A DNA stretch of 35,861 nucleotides from assembly GCF_900115225.1 (NCBI RefSeq), contig NZ_FOVR01000023.1, forward strand, positions 1 through 35,861. The letters run 5' to 3'. The notes beneath the pieces are model-generated. The model did not search any database. It saw only the letters and a list, made by a program, of their open reading frames with translations, and had not been told where the DNA came from. This document shows, piece by piece, positions 13,545 to 21,355 of this stretch. The position numbers and the translations under genes are program-made. Position 1 is the stretch's first letter; every line of letters starts with the position of its first letter. Source of the stretch: Cohaesibacter marisflavi. Lineage in GTDB: Bacteria > Pseudomonadota > Alphaproteobacteria > Rhizobiales > Cohaesibacteraceae.

Positions 13545-13730
13545 ATGAACTACATTGACCTGGACATCAATCATGATGGCTTCGTGAAATTGAGCGAAAT
13601 GAAAGAGATCCTGGAAACCTTCTCGGAAGCCGTGGAGCTCCGCGTAAGTGCCAGTGATGCGGAGATCCGCCGACTGCGAAATGAGCTTGAGACGGAGCGC
13701 AGGCTGCGTTTCGCGATGGCTCGGAGGTAA
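13545..13730 (+). CDS. 61-residue protein with an EF-hand-like calcium loop
   Basis: A short gene with a strong GGAGGGG ribosome site four bases after the ATPase stop codon. Residues 7-18, DINHDGFVKLSE, match the canonical 12-residue EF-hand loop: D, N and D at positions 1, 3 and 5, Gly at 6, hydrophobic at 8 and Glu at 12. A long charged helix follows (MKEILETFSEAVELRV...IRRLRNELETERRLRF). The incoming helix of a normal EF-hand is missing, since only six residues precede the loop, as in dockerin-like or extracellular calcium loops. Function unknown; it could be a dimeric coiled coil with one metal site. Confidence 0.7.
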   Translation: MNYIDLDINHDGFVKLSEMKEILETFSEAVELRVSASDAEIRRLRNELETERRLRFAMARR

Positions 13731-13833
13731 TTGCCTCCAACTCCCCAACCCCTTTTCTAGCCAATCTCACGCCAGATGGAGGCCTCTTTCTGTCTGGCTT
13801 TAACCCCAACCCTTTCCAATGAAATGAAACCAC

Positions 13834-13847
13834 GGGGCAATCGCCCC
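13834..13847 (+). terminator. Possible terminator after the early operon
   Basis: GGGGC-AATC-GCCCC (13834-13847) is followed by ATAAAAATTTT. Just upstream, GCCAGA (13771-13776) can pair with TCTGGC (13793-13798) and is followed by TTT. Either could end early transcription. Both are weak as intrinsic terminators. The rest of 13731-13990 is pyrimidine-rich with no gene I can support. Confidence 0.35.
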
Positions 13848-13993
13848 ATAAAAATTTTGCCTCCATACCCTGACCCTTTCCTGCCTAAGGCAGACCGCGT
13901 CCTGTCATGCCTTTTGCAAGAGCAAAAGCCCTGCCAGTCCAAGCGGACAGTTGACCAGGGGTGAATGGAGATACCGTCAGAGGGCAAGCGGAG

Positions 13994-14267
13994 GTGTCCC
14001 TGTTCATGACGGGTCCGGGGACACCATAGGGGACACTGGGGACACTTCAAATTCTCTAGTGTCCCCAACAATTCAACGCAAAATCAGAGGCTTAAGGCGT
14101 AGGTTCCACTGGGGACAACTAAACAAGCCTCACGTCACACGCGCACGCGCGCGTATAGAGATATAGGTGTCCCTAGTGGAACCAGTGGAACTATATAGAT
14201 AAGTATATGGTTTTATTGAGTTTTTACGGGGACACTTGCGGGGACACCAAGGAAGTCAGGTGTCCCC
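13994..14267. repeat. GGGGACAC repeat cluster: candidate replication origin
   Basis: Ten copies of GGGGACAC or its complement lie within 274 bp. Seven are exact: 14017, 14029, 14038, 14059 (reverse), 14228, 14240 and 14260 (reverse). Three match at 7 of 8: 13994 (reverse), 14111 and 14167 (reverse). A second 9-mer, AGTGGAACY, occurs at 14175 and 14184 in tandem and at 14102 in reverse. Between them lie a strictly alternating pyrimidine-purine run (14136-14157) and an A+T-rich stretch (about 14190-14226). Iterated sites beside an A+T-rich segment, next to replication genes, fit a replication origin. A packaging site or a late-promoter control region are alternatives. Confidence 0.65.
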
Positions 14268-14333
14268 AGCATGCCAAATCAAGCCGCTCTGCGGTCTGCT
14301 CGTTTGAATAAAATATTGAGTTAAATCAGATAG

Positions 14334-14963
14334 ATGACAGACGATACCGAACAAATGGATCTGCTCCAAACCAGCGATAATGAGGGGTGCGAGGGCACGC
14401 CGACTGCGGTTTTTCCTGCGGCTCGGGCGGAAAAACGGGGGCGAGGCAGGCCAAAAGGAGCGGTGAACAAGAAGACCGAGGCCATTGGCAAGCTCTACCA
14501 GACCAAAGGTTACCGCGATCCGCTGTTGTTCCAGGGCGAGATCATGTCCAGTCACCCTCTGGATCTGCACGAATGGTTCCTGGCAATGGAAGGCAGAGCC
14601 AGAGGGTTGACCATCGAGAAGGCCCGAGATGCATGGAAGGCTGGGACGCTGCCTGGCGTGCCTTCGATCGCGGAGATCGTGGCTTTGCAAACCAAGGTGG
14701 CGGACAGCCTGACGCCATACCTTTACGGCAAGAAGCCTCAGCAGAGTGAGGAAGAGAACGAGCGCCTGCCAATGCTGTTCATTGACCTGGGCGATGATCA
14801 CGAGATCGATGCGGATCCGGCCAGTGAAGGCATGCTTTCGATCGGGCAACGGATCGAAGATGAAAGTGAACAAAATCAATCACTTAGAAAATCGGCGACA
14901 GAAGGGTCTCACGACAACAGGTCTCATGAAGCAGTCAAACCATTGAAAGACAAGGGGGAATAG
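14334..14963 (+). CDS. Terminase small subunit candidate (AT-hook protein)
   Basis: A 209-residue protein just upstream of the large terminase. Residues 33-50 carry an AT-hook-like basic motif (EKRGRGRPKGAVNKKTEA), which would bind the minor groove of A+T-rich DNA. A helical core follows (about 65-150, EIVALQTKVADSLTPYLYGKKP), then an acidic, disordered C-terminus. Position, size and DNA-binding character fit a small terminase that recognises the packaging site. Sequence alone does not prove this, because small terminases diverge widely. The ATG at 14334 has no strong ribosome site. Confidence 0.6.
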   Translation: MTDDTEQMDLLQTSDNEGCEGTPTAVFPAARAEKRGRGRPKGAVNKKTEAIGKLYQTKGYRDPLLFQGEIMSSHPLDLHEWFLAMEGRARGLTIEKARDAWKAGTLPGVPSIAEIVALQTKVADSLTPYLYGKKPQQSEEENERLPMLFIDLGDDHEIDADPASEGMLSIGQRIEDESEQNQSLRKSATEGSHDNRSHEAVKPLKDKGE

Positions 14964-15277
14964 GCGTTGCGACCACTGATAGGATATCAGCAGGAGCCCC
15001 CCCTCAAATCAGGGGGACCGGCATGTTTTGAGCGAAGAGGTTCTGGAAAATTTCGCCCACCCTTGGCTCTGCTCGCTCGCCCTCTGTTGAACGGCAAAAG
15101 GGCAGAAATCCGCGAGGCCTTCCCCGAAACGCCCCCAGCCCCCCCATATAGGGGTGTGCGACCACACACCGATCAGGATTTTGATCGGAACAGATCCCAA
15201 AAATCGCGTTCCCTGATCCGTTGGCCTAGGGGTCGGGGGAATGGCGCTTCACTTTGGGCAAAACTGGGGGTAGGGGA
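14964..15277. other. Non-coding gap with hairpins between terminase genes (packaging-site candidate)
   Basis: A 314-bp stretch with no convincing gene. It contains several dyads: CCCCCT-N6-AGGGGG near 15000-15017, GGTGTG-N6-CACACC near 15153-15170, and CCGATCA (15169-15175) paired with TGATCGG (15182-15188). A C-rich run (GCCCCCAGCCCCCCC) lies near 15131-15145. Spaces next to terminase genes often hold cos or pac sites, so this is a candidate; nothing in the sequence fixes a cut position. Confidence 0.4.
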
Positions 15278-16852
15278 ATGAACTATCAATTTCCGAGGGA
15301 AGACTTGACGGGTCTTATCGCTCCTGACGATACCGATATTCGGGCGCTTGTGCAAGCCTATGAGCAAGATGAAGACTTCGATCCCTATCATTTCAAACCG
15401 GCCGGGGATATCTCTCGCTCCTTCATTTCTGGTAAGGAAATGAGCCGTTTCATCATGGGGCCGGTAGGAGGTGGCAAAACAGTCTCTTGCGTCTTTGCGC
15501 GCGTTGTCGCGGCTACCCTGATGCCTCCCTGCAAGGATGGATGGATCCGAGATCGCTTTGTTGTGGTCAGAACCTCTTTCCGCGATGCGGAACGCACGGT
15601 TTTGAATTCCTGGAAACAGTGGTTTCCACGCACCTATCCCGGTTCCAGTTGGTCCGGTGGTAATGATCGTCCAGCAACGCATGTTTTGCGCTGGCGTTTG
15701 CCAAATGGGCTGAAGGTGGAAGCGGAAACGATCTTTCTGGGGATTGGTGATCAGTCGATCGAAGATATCCTGCGTGGTTTGGAGATCTCCGGCGGTTGGA
15801 TGAATGAAGCCGACACGCTCGCTTCGAATGTGCTGCGCTATATTGAGCAGCGCACGGGACGCTATCCCAAAAAGGAAGATCTGGCCGATCCTGACGCCAA
15901 ACGCATGCGGACCGTCCTTGGCGACTATAACGCACCGGATATGGACAACTGGACCTATGAGCAACTGGTTGAGAACCCTGCACCTCATCGCCGGCTTTAT
16001 CGCCAGCCTTCCGGCCGCTCTCCCAACGCAGAGAACCTGTCGCGTTTGGAACCTGATTATTACCAGAAGATCATCGAAGCCGAACCCGACTGGTATGTGC
16101 GCCGCTTCGTTGACAATCAGTATGGCTATAGTCGCGAAGGCCTGCCGGTCTATCGATCCTTTGATCAGGATCGCCATATCGCAGCCAAAAAGCTTGATCC
16201 AGTCGAAGGGTTGCCGCTGTTGATCGGCCTCGATGCTGCCCTGCATCCTGCTGCCATCTTCGGGCAACCTATGCCGAATGGCCAGATTCGCATTCTCGAT
16301 GAGCTGGTGCCAGGTGCGGGTGTTGGCGCGGCGCGTTTCGCGGAAATGATCCTCGATCTGCTCGATCGTCGTTATCAAATGATCGCCGACATTCGCGCCT
16401 GGGCGGATCCTGCAAGCCAGTATGGTGCGGATAGAGAGGGTGGTGAACAGGCCTGGCTCGATACCATGCAAGTGGAATTGAAAATGCCGATCCTTATTCC
16501 CGCTAACGGATCAAACGAATTGGGGCTTCGGCTCGGAGCTGTCGAGAAAGAACTCACGCACTTCATCGACGGGGAAACCCCGCGGCTTCTCGTTTCCCCT
16601 CATTGCAAGCTTTTGAACCGCGGCTTCATGTCCGGCTATCGCTTCAAAAAGCTTTCCGGAGGGTCAGAACAATTTGCCCTGCAGCCGGAAAAGAATGATT
16701 ATTCCCACCCCCATGATGGCTTGCAGTATCTGGTATTGGGCTATCGGGGACGCCCCTCGGTCGTTGGTCAAGACCGCCGCCAGCGGCAAGCGGCCGCCAG
16801 AAAGGCAAAAGGCGGAGCCAAACGAACATTTGATCCGCACAAATATGCCTGA
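15278..16852 (+). CDS. Terminase large subunit
   Basis: A 524-residue packaging motor that pumps DNA into the prohead and cuts it. ATPase domain: Walker A GPVGGGKT at 61-68, and a Walker B-like strand ending GGWMNEAD with E177. Nuclease domain (about 310-490): D319 in LLIGLDAA, D377 in RAWADPAS, and D474 to D480 in DYSHPHDGLQY, consistent with the RNase H-type metal site of terminases. ATG at 15278 has GGTAGGGGA just before it; an in-frame ATG eight codons upstream lacks this. The length is usual for T7-like or P22-like terminases. The gene opens the late structural block. Confidence 0.93.
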   Translation: MNYQFPREDLTGLIAPDDTDIRALVQAYEQDEDFDPYHFKPAGDISRSFISGKEMSRFIMGPVGGGKTVSCVFARVVAATLMPPCKDGWIRDRFVVVRTSFRDAERTVLNSWKQWFPRTYPGSSWSGGNDRPATHVLRWRLPNGLKVEAETIFLGIGDQSIEDILRGLEISGGWMNEADTLASNVLRYIEQRTGRYPKKEDLADPDAKRMRTVLGDYNAPDMDNWTYEQLVENPAPHRRLYRQPSGRSPNAENLSRLEPDYYQKIIEAEPDWYVRRFVDNQYGYSREGLPVYRSFDQDRHIAAKKLDPVEGLPLLIGLDAALHPAAIFGQPMPNGQIRILDELVPGAGVGAARFAEMILDLLDRRYQMIADIRAWADPASQYGADREGGEQAWLDTMQVELKMPILIPANGSNELGLRLGAVEKELTHFIDGETPRLLVSPHCKLLNRGFMSGYRFKKLSGGSEQFALQPEKNDYSHPHDGLQYLVLGYRGRPSVVGQDRRQRQAAARKAKGGAKRTFDPHKYA

Positions 16853-17519
16853 CCTTCATCACCCTGCAACGCTCTATGATCTGGCCTGTATCACCGGTGA
16901 AAAGCCGATGATGGTCTGGCAATGCCTCAAGGCCCAACGCAAGGTGTCGCAAACATGGGCGCTTACTGACGACAACGGGGAAGCTGTGATCGTGGCAGGC
17001 CTCTGGTTAAGGGAGGATGGTGTTGCCGAAGCGTGGTTTCTGGCCACCAAAAACGCTCGATGCCACCTCAAACGGATCATTCGCCTCATACGGTTGACCT
17101 TGTACCGCACCTCCTATGCTGAAATCGAAGTCAGGATCTCGACCCGCGCTGGCGCACGCATCGCCCAGCTGAGTGGTTTTGATCGGGCAGGAACCAATTC
17201 TGGCATGGAGATTTGGCGTTATGAGCGGAATTCTCGGGGGCGGCGACAATGGCGCGGTCGATCTACAGCGGAAAATAGCGGCGCAAAACCAGCGCAAACA
17301 GCTAGCAGCCCTTGCAAAAGCTGCGGCAGAGACAGACCAGGCCACAGCCAAGGCAAAAGGCGGTGGGCGTCGCGCTGGCGGCAACAAACTTCTGACCTAT
17401 ATCGGCTCTTCCAGCGGCCAATCCACTTTGGGTTAAGGTGGTTCCATGGCCAGAAAAAGCATCAAAGTGCCAAAGCCTCCCAAGGATCCGAAGCCAAAGG
17501 CGCAGGCTTCCGGCGATGA
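16845..17519 (+). CDS. GNAT-like small phage protein with an over-long, overlapping 3' end
   Basis: The gene starts inside the terminase stop region (ATGCCTGA). Its first 125 or so residues look like a real compact protein (AEAWFLATKNARCHLKRIIR..., then GARIAQLSGFDRAGTNSGME). They resemble the acetyltransferase-like small proteins found between terminase and portal in T7-like alphaproteobacterial phages. The frame then stays open without stop through the whole next gene and into the portal gene. That last 100-residue part is Arg/Ser/Gln-rich and reads like out-of-frame sequence. The natural end may have been lost around 17220, or a small indel may be present. Function is unproven. Confidence 0.6.
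   Translation: MPDLHHPATLYDLACITGEKPMMVWQCLKAQRKVSQTWALTDDNGEAVIVAGLWLREDGVAEAWFLATKNARCHLKRIIRLIRLTLYRTSYAEIEVRISTRAGARIAQLSGFDRAGTNSGMEIWRYERNSRGRRQWRGRSTAENSGAKPAQTASSPCKSCGRDRPGHSQGKRRWASRWRQQTSDLYRLFQRPIHFGLRWFHGQKKHQSAKASQGSEAKGAGFRR
17221..17436 (+). CDS. Small conserved phage protein upstream of portal
   Basis: A 71-residue protein beginning MSGILGGGDNGAVDLQRK. It has an Ala/Lys/Gln-rich helix and ends GGNKLLTYIGSSSGQSTLG, a pattern I recognise from short proteins just before T7-like portal genes in alphaproteobacterial phages (the GGRRAG...LLT...STLG ending). The ATG at 17221 overlaps the preceding frame. It is likely a minor head or tail component; the precise role is unknown. Confidence 0.65.
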   Translation: MSGILGGGDNGAVDLQRKIAAQNQRKQLAALAKAAAETDQATAKAKGGGRRAGGNKLLTYIGSSSGQSTLG

Positions 17520-19053
17520 GGCGGAAATAAAACGCCTAAAGCAGTTCTACGACAAGGCAAACACTGAATTCCTCAAATTCAAGCCCATGCTTGATGAGGC
17601 CTTCGACTATGCCATCCCTTATCGCAAGGGGATCTCGGAAACGGGATCCGGACAAAAGCGCGTCAACAAGGCCTTCGACCAGACCGCGATCGTTGGTGCG
17701 TTCCGCTTTGCCGGGCGGCTCTGGCAAGATCTCGTTTCAGAGGAAATGTTTCGTCTGGCACCCGGTGACATCCTTCCAGATAAGGTAAAAAATGAGCTGC
17801 GGCCGCAACTGGAAACCTATACCTCGATCATCACGGGCATGGCCTCCAATGGAGAATTTGACAACTCGTTTCATGAAATGGCCCTTGATCTGTCTGCTGG
17901 CACGGGGGCGATGTATATCCAGGAAGGCGAAGACACGGATACGCCTGCGCGCTTTGTTGCGGTGCCAATCGATGAATTGCGCCTTCTCAAGGGTGGGCAT
18001 GGTGACATTCGGGGGATTTTCTGGGATCGCAAATGGAATGCCTGGGAAGTCCAGGATGAATTGTGGGATGATCGGCACAAATTCGGCGAAAATCTCAAGG
18101 AAAAGCTGAAGAAAAATTCCAGCGACGAAGTCACCCTTCGCATCGCCACTATGTATGACCGACGCAAGAAAAAGTGGATTACAACGACATGGGTTGATTG
18201 CGACGATGTCATCATTCGCGGGGAAGAAACCCTGACCAACCCGTGGCTGACCCCGCGCTATTTCCGCGTACCAGGCGAAACCATGGGTCGTGGTCCTGTT
18301 ATGCTGGCCATGCCTTCCATCAAAACATTGAATACGGCGCAGAGCCTCACGCTACAGGCAGCCGCTATCGCCTTGATGGGGATCTGGACTGCGGTGGATG
18401 ATGGTGTCTTCAATCCCGACAATTCGGCGATTGAACCCGGCGCGATCTGGACTGTCTCACGCAATGGCGGCGTCTTGGGGCCGACAATCCAGCGCATGAC
18501 GGATCCAAACCTCAACACCAACAATATCATTCTCAATGATCTGCGCATGGCCGTACAGGCAACCCTGATGGATCAGAGCCTGCCAACCGAAGGGGCTGCA
18601 GTTCGCAGTGCAACGGAAATCCTAGAGCGTGTCAAACGCCTTGCCACTGATCATATCGGGGCCTTCGGCCGTATGGTCTATGAAATCATAGCGCCTCTGG
18701 CCCGCCGCCTGATCGAAATTGCCTATAACAAGGGCCTGATCAAAAGCCAGCTCCCGATCGATCAGATCCTGATCAAGGTCAAAGTATCGTCGCCTCTGGC
18801 AACGGCCCGCGCTGCGGAAAAGCTCGAAAAGATCACCCAGTGGATCGATATCGTGCTGGCCATTTTGCAAACCGAAGCAGGGCAGGTGGTCAAGCTGCAG
18901 GATGCTCTTGAGCATATGGGGCATGAATTGGGCGTGCCATCCAAATTCATTGTAACGGCCGACGAACGCAAGGCGATGCAGGAGGAAGAAGACAAGAAGC
19001 AAGCGGCGCTAGTCGCTGCACAAGCAGCAATGGCAGGGGGAGAAGCCCAATGA
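17446..19053 (+). CDS. Portal protein (T7-like head-to-tail connector)
   Basis: A 535-residue protein, matching T7 gp8 in size (536 aa) and in place between terminase and scaffold. A basic, Pro/Lys-rich start is followed by the connector body: AIPYRKGISETG, FRFAGRLWQDL, then APGDILPDKVKNELRP and, in the middle, TPRYFRVPGETMGRGPVMLAMPSIKTLN split over about 266-295. The last is close to the conserved 'R--GE-YG-GP----L-DIKTLN' region of T7-type connectors. It forms the dodecameric ring through which DNA is packed and ejected. The C-terminus is Ala/Gln-rich and probably disordered. The stop overlaps the next ATG (ATGA). Confidence 0.92.
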   Translation: MARKSIKVPKPPKDPKPKAQASGDEAEIKRLKQFYDKANTEFLKFKPMLDEAFDYAIPYRKGISETGSGQKRVNKAFDQTAIVGAFRFAGRLWQDLVSEEMFRLAPGDILPDKVKNELRPQLETYTSIITGMASNGEFDNSFHEMALDLSAGTGAMYIQEGEDTDTPARFVAVPIDELRLLKGGHGDIRGIFWDRKWNAWEVQDELWDDRHKFGENLKEKLKKNSSDEVTLRIATMYDRRKKKWITTTWVDCDDVIIRGEETLTNPWLTPRYFRVPGETMGRGPVMLAMPSIKTLNTAQSLTLQAAAIALMGIWTAVDDGVFNPDNSAIEPGAIWTVSRNGGVLGPTIQRMTDPNLNTNNIILNDLRMAVQATLMDQSLPTEGAAVRSATEILERVKRLATDHIGAFGRMVYEIIAPLARRLIEIAYNKGLIKSQLPIDQILIKVKVSSPLATARAAEKLEKITQWIDIVLAILQTEAGQVVKLQDALEHMGHELGVPSKFIVTADERKAMQEEEDKKQAALVAAQAAMAGGEAQ

Positions 19054-19661
19054 ACCGAACCGGATTTGATGTCCAGGACGTGATCTCCCGCCTTGGTGGC
19101 GATCATAGTTGGGAAGCACTGGACAGCCTGCAAAGCATGTTTGCGCATCCGGAGCGCAAGAAACTGGCGGAAGAAGAAAAGGCCATGAAGGAATCTGCCC
19201 AGCTCAGTTTCCGTCAGGATCTTCTGTTCGTTTTCTCATGTGAGGAAGGGCGTCGCGTTCTGAAAGAATGGATCGCGGGAACAATTGCCCGTCCTCCGGT
19301 CAATATCGGCATTTCCGGCCTGACCGCTGATCAGGTGGGCGTCATGACGTCCTATCGGGAAGGCCAGAATTCCATCATTCACGCAATCCTAACCGATCTG
19401 GCAAAAGCCGGATTTAACCCGTCTGAACCGTCAACCAAAGGACAAAAAGCATGTTCAACAGATACCGCACATTCTGGCCGCTCATCGCGTTCGATGCAGA
19501 AGATGGAACCGGATCCGGAGAAGAGCAACAGCAACCAGGAGCCGCCGACGAAGGCACCAACGAGGGCGGCGAGCAGGACACGGGCTCGGAGCTCTACCGC
19601 CCGGAAGGGCTCGACGAAAGCTTCCACGGCGAGACAGACCGGGAAACCATCGACAAGTTGA
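19050..19661 (+). CDS. Phage structural-region protein with 3' part overlapping the scaffold gene
   Basis: A 203-residue frame coupled to the portal stop. Its first 130 or so residues appear genuine: SWEALDSLQSMFAHPERK, then SFRQDLLFVFSCEEGRRVLKEW and YREGQNSIIHAILTDLAKAG, helical. They are of the type found between portal and scaffold in these phages. From 19451 on it is read in a different frame across the scaffold start. That 70-residue tail is Ser, Thr, Arg, Lys and Pro-rich and could be a by-product of the scaffold's own composition. A head-completion or packaging accessory role is possible; none is shown. Confidence 0.65.
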   Translation: MNRTGFDVQDVISRLGGDHSWEALDSLQSMFAHPERKKLAEEEKAMKESAQLSFRQDLLFVFSCEEGRRVLKEWIAGTIARPPVNIGISGLTADQVGVMTSYREGQNSIIHAILTDLAKAGFNPSEPSTKGQKACSTDTAHSGRSSRSMQKMEPDPEKSNSNQEPPTKAPTRAASRTRARSSTARKGSTKASTARQTGKPSTS

Positions 19662-20266
19662 TGGCTGGCATCAAGGATGCAAAGCCTATTTTGCCCGAAG
19701 ATGTATCCGGATATGAATTTACCCCTTCAGAAGGTCTGCAAGGATTTTTTGGCGATAAAGACGATCCATTGATGAATTCTGCCAAAGCCGCTGCACTCAA
19801 AAACGGGATCCCGCCAGATGTGCTGCAGAATTTCATCAATGACACTTTTGGCGATCCTGTATCCCAAGGCGTGATCGCGCCCCCCTTCAACCCGAAAGCC
19901 GAAATCGACGGGTTGGCCAAAATGCTGGGTGGTGACGCTAAGGTGGCGGAAAAGGCAATCAACGATGCTGAAGCGATTGCCGGCAATCTCGCCAAGACCA
20001 TGGGACTGCCTGAGGCCGCTGCCGGTTTTTTCGAAGGCATGGCGGAAACAGGCTCCGGCGTGATGGTCATTCGCGCCATCCAGAAAATGGCAAGCGAAAA
20101 AGGCATCCCGCTTGGTGGCCAAGATGCAGGCGCAACCACGCATTTCTCAAAAGAGACCCTGAAGAAAATGGGAGCGGATCCGCGCATTGATCCTCAAAGC
20201 ACGAAATATGACCCGGAAGTCCGCAAAAAATACGACGCCAGCTATCAGGCGCTGTATGGAAACTAG
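19451..20266 (+). CDS. Capsid assembly scaffolding protein
   Basis: A 271-residue acidic protein with AAAGGA upstream of its ATG, located directly before the major capsid gene, the position of T7 gp9. The first 50 residues are disordered and rich in Glu, Gln and Gly; the rest is helical (AEIDGLAKMLGGDAKVAEKAIN). It ends in a basic patch (PEVRKKYDASYQALYGN), which in scaffolds binds the coat protein. It would guide prohead assembly and leave before DNA packaging. The assignment rests on position, acidity and helical make-up. Confidence 0.8.
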   Translation: MFNRYRTFWPLIAFDAEDGTGSGEEQQQPGAADEGTNEGGEQDTGSELYRPEGLDESFHGETDRETIDKLMAGIKDAKPILPEDVSGYEFTPSEGLQGFFGDKDDPLMNSAKAAALKNGIPPDVLQNFINDTFGDPVSQGVIAPPFNPKAEIDGLAKMLGGDAKVAEKAINDAEAIAGNLAKTMGLPEAAAGFFEGMAETGSGVMVIRAIQKMASEKGIPLGGQDAGATTHFSKETLKKMGADPRIDPQSTKYDPEVRKKYDASYQALYGN

Positions 20267-20295
20267 GTCCGTAGATCTCGGTTGACCACCTCGTC

Positions 20296-20339
20296 AGGCG
20301 GTTAGCGTTGATGCCAAGCCAGGGCTCGACGCACCGCCT
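20296..20339 (+). promoter_or_regulatory. Inverted repeat upstream of the major capsid gene
   Basis: AGGCGGT (20296-20302) pairs with ACCGCCT (20333-20339) over a 30-base loop and is followed by TTCTTATTT. It lies in the 135-bp gap (20267-20401) between scaffold and capsid. It may be a partial terminator or an RNA-processing or stability element that raises capsid expression. I see no clear promoter there. Confidence 0.35.
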
Positions 20340-20401
20340 TTCTTATTTCCGCTGCCGGTGGAGCCTCTGGCGAGACAAAACTCGCTATGGAAGGCTAGAC
20401 T

Positions 20402-21307
20402 ATGAGCACCGATGCACCAACCTGGTTTGTGGAGCAGTATAAAGACGGCGTCATCCAGAAATACCAGTCCAAAGGTTTTCTCCTCAAATCCACCGTAACG
20501 CCTGCAGGCAGCATTGAAGGCAGCAAGGCCTATTTCAACCTGATGGGCAAAGGCAAGGCCAACAAGAAGAAACGCGGACAGGCAGCTGTACCCATGAACG
20601 CTCAGAAGGGCCGCGTCGAAGCTGTCCTTGAGACTTGGGAAGCCTTCGATGAGGTCTATAAATACGACCTGGCGCGTATGTCCGCCAATGAGAAGGAAGC
20701 CATCCAGATGGCCGGTGCCATGGCTCTGGGGCGCGCGACCGACGATGAAATCATGGCAAAGATGGATGCGTCTTCCAGTACATTAGCTGCAACTGGCTCC
20801 GGCATGAAGCCGTTGCTAGATGCCAATGGCTTGCCAGCCATGGTTGGCGGATCTGCGGTTGCCTTTGACCTTAAATATCTTCTTCTCATGGCCAGTGCCC
20901 TGAAACAGGCCGATGTTCCATGGGACGGTAATGTCTTCTGCCCGCTGCCTTCACTGCTGTTCGATCAGGCTTGTGCCTATAAGCAGTTTAACAATGCGGA
21001 CTGGACCGGGGCAGATCTCAGCTTCACCAAGGCGACTGTCACCAAATACTGGGCAGGCGTGCATTGGTTCCAGGCACCGGATGATCTCTTCATCGAGAAT
21101 GAGGAAGATCACTATGACATCGAGATGTATCACCGGTCATCTTCGGGGTGGGCCAACAATTCCGAGCTCGAAAGCATCTGGGATTGGGATAACCGCCTTG
21201 GCTGCTGGACGGTCCGCATGGAAACCGAAGGCGCTGCAGGTTGCTTCCAGCCGGAAGGCACCGTTCGCGGCCGCTTTGCCGTGCCGACTGACATCACCCT
21301 GAACTAA
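20402..21307 (+). CDS. Major capsid protein
   Basis: A 301-residue protein located between the scaffold and a small head protein. It has the composition of an HK97-fold coat subunit: an N-arm (MSTDAPTWFVEQYKDGVIQ), an E-loop-like region with basic KGKANKKKRGQA, a helix around EKEAIQMAGAMALGR, and a C-terminal beta-rich part (LGCWTVRMETEGAAGCF). No cleavage site is evident. Size is a little below T7 gp10A (345 aa). Position gives strong support; the exact family cannot be settled by eye. Confidence 0.85.
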   Translation: MSTDAPTWFVEQYKDGVIQKYQSKGFLLKSTVTPAGSIEGSKAYFNLMGKGKANKKKRGQAAVPMNAQKGRVEAVLETWEAFDEVYKYDLARMSANEKEAIQMAGAMALGRATDDEIMAKMDASSSTLAATGSGMKPLLDANGLPAMVGGSAVAFDLKYLLLMASALKQADVPWDGNVFCPLPSLLFDQACAYKQFNNADWTGADLSFTKATVTKYWAGVHWFQAPDDLFIENEEDHYDIEMYHRSSSGWANNSELESIWDWDNRLGCWTVRMETEGAAGCFQPEGTVRGRFAVPTDITLN

Positions 21308-21355
21308 TCAGGGTGACTGATCCTTGATCTCTCGATCCTCTGAAAGGAATATCCC

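Noticed and set aside
13994-14267. CRISPR array
   Set aside because: The repeats are 8-9 bp, occur in both orientations and have irregular spacing; no cas genes are present.
14967-15281. 104-residue rightward frame in the gap before the large terminase
   Set aside because: TTG start without ribosome site, Arg/Pro-rich composition over C-rich hairpin DNA, and no recognisable domain.
19439-19455. Programmed -1 frameshift joining the 203-aa frame to the scaffold
   Set aside because: The A-rich GGACAAAAAGC does not form a standard slippery heptamer in the right phase, and the scaffold has its own ribosome site and ATG.
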